The notes under the pieces are model-generated. The model ran no database searches. It was not told where the DNA came from and saw only the letters and a program-made list of their open reading frames with translations. The position numbers and the translations under genes were made by a program. A stretch of 64,000 nucleotides of DNA from Granulibacter bethesdensis. GTDB lineage: Bacteria; Pseudomonadota; Alphaproteobacteria; Acetobacterales; Acetobacteraceae. The stretch covers positions 1,834,501-1,898,500 of the forward strand of contig NZ_CP018194.1 in assembly GCF_001889545.1 (NCBI RefSeq), given 5' to 3'. Every line of letters starts with the position of its first letter. Positions within the stretch are counted from its first letter, which is position 1. This document shows positions 56,570 to 64,000 of this stretch, piece by piece.

Positions 56570-59500
56570 TTATCCGAACTGGTTCCGGCTGAGTGCAGAA
56601 ACGCCGACCAGCGTGATCTGCGTGTTATCCGTCAATGTGAAGTGCATGTTGCCGGACCCGTCCACACTCTTCGTCGCATAGGACGCATCAACCTGTTCAC
56701 CGGTGAAACCATTCAGAACCAGGTGATCCGTACCAGCCGTGAAACCACTGATCGTATCCGAGCCTCCAGCCTGACCATTGGCAAAGGCAAAGATATCAAC
56801 TGACACGCTATTCGTGCTCCCGATCATCAGATCATCGCCAGTCCCCGCGAACATTACCGTGCCGTCAGCACCACCGCCATTCAGCGTCATGTTGCCGCCG
56901 GCGGCCTGCAACACATTCCCGCTCCCTGTCGCGGTCAGAACATCGCCATTCCCACCGCCAAACGCCAGACTGTGCCCGGCAACAGAGATCTGGTTCAAAC
57001 CAGCCGTCCCACCAAAATACGTGCCGTTGACGCCGTTATTCACCATGATGCTGCCATTGCCGCCCTGGATCGTGTCAGCGCCTCCGCCCCCCGTGTAGAA
57101 CAGCGTCGCTCCGCTCTGACCAAAGGCAAGCAGCCCACCAGCCGAACCTCCAAACAGGTTGGACGTGCTGCCGGCGCCCGTCACGATAAACCCGCCGCCA
57201 TTGCCCGCCGCGTAGGTCAGGTTACCCGCCGTGCCAAACAGGGTCGAGGCACCATCGCCACCCATAATGGTGCTCGCGCCGCCAGCCCCAATGAACATCA
57301 CACCCGAAGACCCGCCAGAAATCGTCGCGTTCGAGCCAGCCGCACCAATCACGGTATTCGCGCCGGCTCCAACCGCGACATTATCCGCGCCATAGCTCCA
57401 CAGAGAGTTGCCCTGGCCACTCAGCGTGACGGTCGAACCACCAGTCCCTGTCAGGATCAGATCATGACCGGCAGTAGCGTGGATTGTATCCTGACCACGA
57501 CCGCCGAAGATGGTTGCAGAACCCTCTCCATCATGGAACACGGTCGAGCCTCTGCCACCGATCAGCAGGTCACCACTGCCAACAGCCTGCAGCACGCCAC
57601 CACCGGAACCACTCGCCAGAGTATCATGGCCAGAACCGCCAATGATCGTGTCAGCCGCTGCACCACCTGCCAGATACTGGTTCAGCGTCGTGTCCAGTTG
57701 CAGCACGATCGGAGCTGCCTCGTTTGACAGAGACAGACTGACCGAACTCGCAGAACCGCCACCGCTCGGCTGGAACACCAGGTTCTGCAACGCCGTGGAA
57801 ACCTCGGCGGACGTCCCCGTCACGCTGTAGGTCTTGCCATCCGTGCTGACTTCACCAGAACCAAGATTCGCATAGCTTCCCGCATATGCAGAATCAAAGC
57901 CAAACTTAGCCGTCACACTGGAGGCCGTGCCACCAAGAGACATGCTCTGTGCTGGCAGAATGCCTCCCGCTGCATACAGCACAGTGGAACCATTCGAACC
58001 CTGCCGCGCAAGGAATACACGATTGCCAGGCCCGTCACTCGCAAAGTTCAGACTGTAGCTGCCATTCCCCGTCACAACGCTGGTAGTGCTGCCGGATTGT
58101 GTCACATAGGTCTGGCTGTCATAGCCGAGACCGGTCAGATCAATCTCATCGTCGCTCTGGAAACCGCTGATCACAGCGCCAGAGACGACCGCGCTGTTGT
58201 CTCCGATGACGAGCGTCCCACTGCCAACACCCGAGAAAGTCAACGAGCCACTGAGCACACCACCGCTATTGACAGTGACCGTCCCGCTACCGGCAATCAC
58301 GTCATTCAACGCAACGCCGCCGGCAAAGATCTGCTGGCCACCACCAGAGGTCACAACAGTCCCACTAGCAACGCCGCCGGACTGGATGCTTTGCAACGCA
58401 CCGCTACCGATTACCTGCGCACTATACGCAACCCCGGACAATGTCTGAAGTGTCCCAAGCAACTGGGTACCACTCGCCACACCGCCCGCATCCACGAACT
58501 CGCTGCCGGAACTGACAACCGTGCCGGATGCAATACCTCCGCTGCTGATCAATTCATTTCCGCTGATCAGCACTGTCCCGCTTGCGGTGCCGCCGCTGAG
58601 GAGGAACACATAACCGCCAGAACTGACGACGGTGCCGAGTGCACTCCCTCCCGCGCTGATAAGCTGGGCGCCACCACTGTTCACGGTCACCGACAGGACA
58701 GAACCACCAGAAGAAACCGCCTGCAAACCACGATTGCTGATGACGGTGCCGCTTGCTACGCCGCCAGAGGATACGTACTGCCTGCCACCAGAACTGAGCT
58801 GCGCGCCAATCGCTACGCCACCAGAAGATACAGTCTGCAACGCACCAGAGACGAGAACCGTTCCGGTTGCCGTCCCGCCGGAAGACAGAATCTGGGAGAC
58901 CGCACTCAGAAAGGACACGCCACTTGTAGACGCGCCATTCACCAGAACCTGCTCCGCACCAGCAGAGTAGACGATACCGCTGACAACAGCGCCACCGTTC
59001 AGAACCAGGGTGCCACCAGAGCTCACCGTCGCAGACGTAGCAGAACCGCCAGACTGAACAGACTGGCTGCCACCGGCACTGATCTGCGTGCCGATCGCTA
59101 CGCCGCCAGAAGATACAATCTGCACCGCACCAGAGGTCAGAACTGTGCCTGTTGCCGTGCCTCCGGAAGACAGGGTCTGGGAAACCGCACTCAGAAACGA
59201 CATGCCATTTGTAGACGCACCATTCACCAGAACCTGCTGTGCACCAGCAGAGTAAACGATACCGCTGACTATAGCGCCACCGTTCAGAACCAGACTGCCA
59301 CCAGAGCTCACCGTCGCAGACGTCGCGGAACCACCAGAAACAACGTACTGTAACCCACCAGAACTGATCTGCGTACCGATCGCTACGCCGTCAGAGGATA
59401 CAGTCTGCAACGCACCAGAGGCGAGAACCGTTCCGGTGGCCGTGCCTCCGGAAGACAGGGTCTGGGAAACCGCACTCAGAAACGACACGCCACTTGTAGA

Positions 59501-60274
59501 TGCGCCATTCACCAGAACCTGCTGCGCACCAGCAGAGTAAACAATACCGCTGACAACAGCGCCACCGTTCAGAACCAGCGTGCCACCAGAGCTCACCATC
59601 ACAGACGTCGCGGAACCGCCAGACTGAACAGACTCGAGGCCACCATTGCTGATGACCGTACCGCTCACTGCACCACCCAAGGAAATACGCTGCAAGCCAC
59701 CAGAACTGATCTGCGTGCCATTCGCTACGCCGCCAGAGTAAACATACTGCAAGCTACCAGAATTGATCTGCGTGCCGTTCGTTACGCCTCCATCGTAAGT
59801 AAGTTGCCAGCCACCAGAACTAAGCTGCGTGCTATTCGCTACGCCGCCACCATAAACGTCCTGCTGGCCACCAGAACTGATCTGCGTCCCATTCGCTACA
59901 CCACCAGAAGAAAGGTACTGAAAGCCACCAGAACTGATCTGCGTGCCGTTCGCTACGCCGCCAGAGATAACAAATTGCCGGCCCCAAGAACTGATCTGCA
60001 CGCCACTCGCTACGCCACCAGAGAAAACATACTGCGAGCCAAAAGGACTGATCTGCGTGCCACTCGCTACGCCGCCAGAAGAAATATACTGAAGTGAAGC
60101 ACTGCCAACTGTCGTCGAAACAGCAGAGCCACCGGCAAAAACGGTCTCAGTGGAAGAGCCAGTGAGCTCCGTATTGATGGTCGTGCCGAACACATCCATC
60201 GTGGCAGAGCCAGTTGAGCCATTCAACGTCACGCCACTGGACGTAAAGCCCGCAGAAACAACAATATCAGCCAT
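56570..60274 (-). CDS. SLS/AIDA-repeat protein with RTX-like tail (~1234 aa)
   Basis: ATG 60274 follows AAGG by six bases; a GTG two codons earlier is less likely. The N-terminus MADIVVSAGFTSSGVTLNGS matches the ITVSSGVTSSG-type start of the sister proteins and is not a signal peptide. SLS units of 19 residues fill about residues 45-670, with three copies of a longer block (VVSGIVYSAGAQQVLVNGAS, then SFLSAVSQTLSSGG). Linker and RTX-like tail follow, ending DTISGFTAGTDHLVLNGF and SRNQFG. The tail shares some private variants with the 3508-aa protein (NSVS, MTLNGG, FTGEQ) and others with the 1350-aa protein. Same inferred role as its sisters. Confidence 0.8.
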   Translation of the reverse strand: MADIVVSAGFTSSGVTLNGSTGSATMDVFGTTINTELTGSSTETVFAGGSAVSTTVGSASLQYISSGGVASGTQISPFGSQYVFSGGVASGVQISSWGRQFVISGGVANGTQISSGGFQYLSSGGVANGTQISSGGQQDVYGGGVANSTQLSSGGWQLTYDGGVTNGTQINSGSLQYVYSGGVANGTQISSGGLQRISLGGAVSGTVISNGGLESVQSGGSATSVMVSSGGTLVLNGGAVVSGIVYSAGAQQVLVNGASTSGVSFLSAVSQTLSSGGTATGTVLASGALQTVSSDGVAIGTQISSGGLQYVVSGGSATSATVSSGGSLVLNGGAIVSGIVYSAGAQQVLVNGASTNGMSFLSAVSQTLSSGGTATGTVLTSGAVQIVSSGGVAIGTQISAGGSQSVQSGGSATSATVSSGGTLVLNGGAVVSGIVYSAGAEQVLVNGASTSGVSFLSAVSQILSSGGTATGTVLVSGALQTVSSGGVAIGAQLSSGGRQYVSSGGVASGTVISNRGLQAVSSGGSVLSVTVNSGGAQLISAGGSALGTVVSSGGYVFLLSGGTASGTVLISGNELISSGGIASGTVVSSGSEFVDAGGVASGTQLLGTLQTLSGVAYSAQVIGSGALQSIQSGGVASGTVVTSGGGQQIFAGGVALNDVIAGSGTVTVNSGGVLSGSLTFSGVGSGTLVIGDNSAVVSGAVISGFQSDDEIDLTGLGYDSQTYVTQSGSTTSVVTGNGSYSLNFASDGPGNRVFLARQGSNGSTVLYAAGGILPAQSMSLGGTASSVTAKFGFDSAYAGSYANLGSGEVSTDGKTYSVTGTSAEVSTALQNLVFQPSGGGSASSVSLSLSNEAAPIVLQLDTTLNQYLAGGAAADTIIGGSGHDTLASGSGGGVLQAVGSGDLLIGGRGSTVFHDGEGSATIFGGRGQDTIHATAGHDLILTGTGGSTVTLSGQGNSLWSYGADNVAVGAGANTVIGAAGSNATISGGSSGVMFIGAGGASTIMGGDGASTLFGTAGNLTYAAGNGGGFIVTGAGSTSNLFGGSAGGLLAFGQSGATLFYTGGGGADTIQGGNGSIMVNNGVNGTYFGGTAGLNQISVAGHSLAFGGGNGDVLTATGSGNVLQAAGGNMTLNGGGADGTVMFAGTGDDLMIGSTNSVSVDIFAFANGQAGGSDTISGFTAGTDHLVLNGFTGEQVDASYATKSVDGSGNMHFTLTDNTQITLVGVSALSRNQFG

Positions 60275-60720
60275 TACCACCCTTAAATCCGGTCAGAATA
60301 AAAAATAAGACATCACGGCTCGTATAGGCTTGTTCCTAGCATCAGATTCAGGAATGGCACTACAAAAAATTTCATTTTTTAATTAAAAATCGCGCATAGG
60401 TTGTGCTTGTACAACCACTTGCATTTGTACACTCCGCACAAGCTAACCTCCTGCACAGGAAGCGGACCCGAAATCCTGCGCTCTTTCCCAACCAGCAGGT
60501 GCAGGGCACCTTTCGGGTGGTCTCGACGCCCTATGGGTAGAACCAGCATGCATAACGGTGACACGGGAACAAGCCGTTACAGATGTTGCCCGAGGGCCCG
60601 CAGGCTATTTTATAGAGCTGAGCATCAATAGCCGTACCACCAGACCAAACACTGACTTCTATTGAACATAAAACCAAAATAGGAATCGCATGTTTAATGT
60701 GACGAAGCGAATTTAAAAAA
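60275..60720. other. Leader of the ~1234-aa gene and copy 2 of the intergenic cassette
   Basis: Only about 90 bp separate the start at 60274 from the cassette, so the promoter must lie near or inside it. The cassette again carries the degraded frames and the SLS scrap with AQLYKIAC. A minus-strand frame from 60564 to 60379 is open but looks like decay. Confidence 0.5.
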
Positions 60721-60805
60721 ACGCCGTAGCCAGCAATGGCTACGGCGTCTATCGCGTATCAATAACATTTTCCCTGCAATAAGAAGCAGAGTGAAGTCAG
60801 ACCAT
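60364..60805. repeat. Duplicated ~440-bp intergenic cassette, copy 2
   Basis: Second copy of the sequence at 56127-56569, including the inverted repeat GGTTGT/ACAACC, the AQLYKIAC scrap and the terminator. Confidence 0.9.
60721..60748 (-). terminator. Terminator of the fifth SLS-RTX gene
   Basis: ACGCCGTAGCC (60721-60731) pairs with GGCTACGGCGT (60738-60748), with the A run at 60715-60720 forming the minus-strand T run. Confidence 0.92.
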
Positions 60806-63800
60806 TTATCCGAACTGGTTCCGGCTGAGTGCGGTTACGCCGACCAGCGTGATCTGCGTGTTATCCGTCAATGTGAAGTGCATATTGCCGGACCCGTCCA
60901 CACTCTTTGTCGCGTAGGACGCATCAACCTGTTCACCAGAGAAACCATTCAGGACCAGATGATCCGTACCAGCCGTGAAACCACTGATCGTGTCAGAGCC
61001 TCCAGCCTGACCATTGGCAAAGGCAAAGATATCAACTGACGCGCTATTCGTGCTCCCGATCATCAGATCATCGCCAGTCCCCGCGAACATCACAGTGCCG
61101 TCAGCACCACCGCCATTCAGCGTCGTGTTGCCACCGGCGGCCTGCAACACATTCCCGCTCCCTGTCGCGGTCAGAACATCGCCATTCCCACCGCCAAACG
61201 CCAGACTGTGCCCGGCAACAGAGATCTGGTTCAAACCCGCACTCCCACCAAAATACGTGCCGTTGACGCCGTTATTCACCATGATGCTGCCATTGCCGCC
61301 CTGGATCGTGTCAGCGCCTCCGCCCCCCGTGTAGAACAGCGTCGCTCCGCTCTGACCAAAGGCAAGCAGCCCACCAGCCGAACCTCCAAACAGGTTGGAC
61401 GTGCTGCCGGCGCCCGTCACGATAAACCCGCCCCCATTGCCCGCCGCGTAAGTCAGGTTACCCGCCGTGCCAAACAGGGTCGAGGCACCATCCCCACCCA
61501 TAATGGTGCTCGCGCCGCCTGCCCCAATGAACATCACACCGGAAGACCCGCCAGAAATCGTCGCGTTCGAGCCAGCCGCACCAATCACGGTATTCGCGCC
61601 GGCTCCAACCGCGACATTATCCGCGCCATAGCTCCACAGAGAGTTCCCCTGGCCACTCAGCATGACGGTCGAACCGCCAGTCCCTGTCAGGATCAGATCA
61701 TGACCGGCAGTAGCGTGGATTGTATCCTGACCACGACCGCCGAAGATGGTTGCAGAACCCTCTCCATCATGGAACACGGTCGAGCCTCTGCCACCGATCA
61801 GCAGGTCACCACTGCCAACAGCCTGCAGCACGCCACCACCGGAACCACTCGCCAGAGTATCATGGCCAGAACCGCCAATGATCGTGTCAGCCGCTGCACC
61901 ACCTGCCAGATACTGGTTCAGCGTCGTGTCCAGTTGCAGCACGATCGGAGCTGCCTCGTTTGACAGAGACAGACTGACCGAACTCGCAGAACCGCCACCG
62001 CTCGGCTGGAACACCAGGTTCTGCAACGCCGTGGAAACCTCGGCGGACGTCCCCGTCACGCTGTAGGTCTTGCCATCCGTGCTGACTTCACCAGAACCAA
62101 GATTCGCATAGCTTCCCGCATATGCAGAATCAAAGCCAAACTTAGCCGTCACACTGGAGGCCGTGCCACCAAGAGACATGCTCTGTGCTGGCAGAATGCC
62201 TCCCGCTGCATACAGCACAGTGGAACCATTCGAACCCTGCCGCGCAAGGAATACACGATTGCCAGGCCCGTCACTCGCAAAGTTCAGACTGTAGCTGCCA
62301 TTCCCCGTCACAACGCTGGTAGTGCTGCCGGATTGTGTCACATAGGTCTGGCTGTCATAGCCGAGACCGGTCAGATCAATCTCATCGTCGCTCTGGAAAC
62401 CGCTGATCACAGCGCCAGAGACGACCGCGCTGTTGTCTCCGATGACGAGCGTCCCACTGCCAACACCCGAGAAAGTCAACGAGCCACTGAGCACACCACC
62501 GCTATTGACAGTGACCGTCCCGCTACCGGCAATCACGTCATTCAACGCAACGCCGCCGGCAAAGATCTGCTGGCCACCACCAGAGGTCACAACAGTCCCA
62601 CTAGCAACGCCGCCGGACTGGATGCTTTGCAACGCACCGCTACCGATTACCTGCGCACTATACGCAACCCCGGACAATGTCTGAAGTGTCCCAAGCAACT
62701 GGGTACCACTCGCCACACCGCCCGCATCCACGAACTCGCTGCCGGAACTGACAACCGTGCCAATCGCGACACCGCCCGAATAGATATTTTCCATCCCGCC
62801 CGACAGCACCGTGCCGGATGCAATGCCTCCACTGCTGATCAATGCATTGCCGCCGATCAGCACAGTGTCGCTGGCCGTGCCGCCGCTCAGATACAGATCA
62901 CCATTGGTGGTTATGCGGGTGCCTGATACCGATCCACCAGACTGCACCACCGTCCTGCCATTGTTCAGCAGCGTGCCAATCGCGGAACCACCCGAAGAAA
63001 CAATCAGGTCGCTGGCCTGATTCTCGATATCAACACCTGATACGCTGGCGCCGGAAGAAACAGTGAAGTTCCCACCTGACAAAACAGCAGACTGCGCCAC
63101 GCCGCCACTGAGAAGGGATACATTACCGCCAAGACGGATGACTGTGCCGAGTGCACTCCCTCCCGCACTGATAATCTGGCTGCCGCCGCTGTTCACACTC
63201 GCCGACAGGACAGAACCGCCTGACGAAACAGCCTGCAAGCCACCATTGCTGATGACCGTGCCACTCGCGACACCGCCAGAGGAGACGAGCTGCAACGCCC
63301 CAGAAGCGAGAACCGTGGCCGTTGCCGTGCCTCCGGAAGACAGGGTCTGGGAAACCGCACTCAGAAACGACACGCCACTTACAGACGCACCATTCACCAG
63401 AACCTGCTGCGCACCAGCAGAGTAAACAATACCGCTGACAACAGCCCCACCATTCAGAACCAGACTGCCGCCAGAGCTCACCGTCGCAGACGTAGCGGAA
63501 CCACCAGACAGAACAGACTCGATGCCACCATTGCTGATGACCGTGCCACTCGCTGCCCCGCCAGAGAAAACAAGCTGATTGCCACCACCACTGATCTGCG
63601 TACCGCTCGCTACGCCGCCAGAGTTAACATCCTGCCTGCCACCAGAACTGATCTGCGTGCTGCTCGCTACGCCGCCAGAGGAAACAATCTGAAAGCCACT
63701 AGAACTGAGCTGGGTGCCATTCGCTACAGCGCCAGAGGAAACATACTGCACGCCACCAGCATTGATCTGCGTGCCACTCGCGACGCCGCCAGGCCGAACA

Positions 63801-64000
63801 TACTGATAGCCAGCAGAATTGAGCTGCGCGCCGTTTGCTATGCCGCCAGACCACACATACTGCTGGCCCCCAGAACTGAGCTGCGTGCCGATCACTACGC
63901 CACCAGACACGACGTACTGCACCCCACCAGAACTGACCTGCGTACCGCTTGCTACGCCGCCAGAGGATACAGCCTGCACCGCACCAGAGGCGAGAACCGT
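60806..64000 (-). CDS. SLS/AIDA-repeat protein with RTX-like tail, 5' end outside the window
   Basis: The frame is open through the right edge (TVLASGAVQAVSSGG in the last bases), so the true start lies beyond 64000; at least 1064 residues are visible. SLS units of 19 residues fill the visible N-terminal part, then the linker and RTX-like tail. From its stop to about 63530 it is nearly identical to 40926-43650 (constant offset 19,880), after which the repeat units diverge. Its last residues read VTALSRNQFG where the sisters have VSALS. Same inferred role as its sisters. Confidence 0.8.
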   Translation of the reverse strand, partial: TVLASGAVQAVSSGGVASGTQVSSGGVQYVVSGGVVIGTQLSSGGQQYVWSGGIANGAQLNSAGYQYVRPGGVASGTQINAGGVQYVSSGAVANGTQLSSSGFQIVSSGGVASSTQISSGGRQDVNSGGVASGTQISGGGNQLVFSGGAASGTVISNGGIESVLSGGSATSATVSSGGSLVLNGGAVVSGIVYSAGAQQVLVNGASVSGVSFLSAVSQTLSSGGTATATVLASGALQLVSSGGVASGTVISNGGLQAVSSGGSVLSASVNSGGSQIISAGGSALGTVIRLGGNVSLLSGGVAQSAVLSGGNFTVSSGASVSGVDIENQASDLIVSSGGSAIGTLLNNGRTVVQSGGSVSGTRITTNGDLYLSGGTASDTVLIGGNALISSGGIASGTVLSGGMENIYSGGVAIGTVVSSGSEFVDAGGVASGTQLLGTLQTLSGVAYSAQVIGSGALQSIQSGGVASGTVVTSGGGQQIFAGGVALNDVIAGSGTVTVNSGGVLSGSLTFSGVGSGTLVIGDNSAVVSGAVISGFQSDDEIDLTGLGYDSQTYVTQSGSTTSVVTGNGSYSLNFASDGPGNRVFLARQGSNGSTVLYAAGGILPAQSMSLGGTASSVTAKFGFDSAYAGSYANLGSGEVSTDGKTYSVTGTSAEVSTALQNLVFQPSGGGSASSVSLSLSNEAAPIVLQLDTTLNQYLAGGAAADTIIGGSGHDTLASGSGGGVLQAVGSGDLLIGGRGSTVFHDGEGSATIFGGRGQDTIHATAGHDLILTGTGGSTVMLSGQGNSLWSYGADNVAVGAGANTVIGAAGSNATISGGSSGVMFIGAGGASTIMGGDGASTLFGTAGNLTYAAGNGGGFIVTGAGSTSNLFGGSAGGLLAFGQSGATLFYTGGGGADTIQGGNGSIMVNNGVNGTYFGGSAGLNQISVAGHSLAFGGGNGDVLTATGSGNVLQAAGGNTTLNGGGADGTVMFAGTGDDLMIGSTNSASVDIFAFANGQAGGSDTISGFTAGTDHLVLNGFSGEQVDASYATKSVDGSGNMHFTLTDNTQITLVGVTALSRNQFG

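Noticed and set aside
41134-62926. Long open frames on the plus strand opposite the SLS-RTX genes, repeated in several copies
   Set aside because: They mirror the repetitive, stop-poor codon pattern of the minus-strand genes; their similarity to each other follows from the DNA identity of those genes.
37604-64000. Classical type V autotransporters
   Set aside because: The passenger-type repeats fit, but no C-terminal beta-barrel or N-terminal Sec signal is visible in any of the genes.

Overview
This window looks like chromosomal DNA of an acetic-acid-bacterium-type alphaproteobacterium (Acetobacteraceae; Granulibacter would fit). That is a judgement from gene families, GC-rich coding sequence and the abundance of AIDA-type repeat and Hint proteins; no database was searched. 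Most of the left 37 kb is ordinary core genome. The right 26 kb and the island at 19-23 kb are a surface-protein region.

Layout. 1-237: end of a CRISPR array (four 28-bp repeats, no cas genes in view). 759-3196 (minus): operon DUF1285 - NUDIX - CCA-adding enzyme. 3440-5909: NCS2 purine permease divergent from a LysR regulator. 6034-13142 (plus): MoxR ATPase - DUF58 - BatA/DUF4159 - VWA-like membrane protein operon. 13245-14422: TspO and a small ankyrin protein. 14533: tRNA-Thr, followed by a frameshifted Abi/restriction-endonuclease-like gene (14849-15806). 16242-19197: FixL-like kinase, FixJ regulator and a divergent FixK/Crp-type regulator. 19209-23338: a two-gene operon of a TibC/Aah-type autotransporter heptosyltransferase followed by a strand-loop-strand (SLS, AIDA-repeat) protein with a Hint domain. 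23813: tRNA-Gln. 23986-37532: housekeeping genes (purH, secreted protein, clpS, phasin, D-Ala-D-Ala carboxypeptidase with SPOR, type II NADH dehydrogenase, map, radC, an OmpR-type two-component pair, TerC/YjbE membrane protein, purB, NRDE protein).

37604-64000 holds five tandem genes on the minus strand (the last cut by the window edge). They code for giant SLS-repeat proteins of 1020, 1350, 3508, about 1234 and more than 1060 residues. Each has a nearly invariant C-terminal tail of about 370 residues rich in GGxGxD-type repeats and ends like a type I secretion substrate. They have no signal peptide and no autotransporter beta-barrel. Each gene is preceded by an AT-rich leader, and a strong hairpin terminator follows each one in full or near-identical copy.

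The most interesting hypothesis is that the heptosyltransferase at 22076-23338 O-heptosylates this family of SLS proteins in the cytoplasm before export by a type I (RTX-like) route instead of the autotransporter route known for AIDA-I and TibA. The family also appears to be homogenised or diversified by recombination: the tails differ only by a few shuffled variants, a block of about 2.7 kb is shared by two genes at a constant offset of 19,880 bases, and a 440-bp intergenic cassette is duplicated. No secretion machinery lies in the window.
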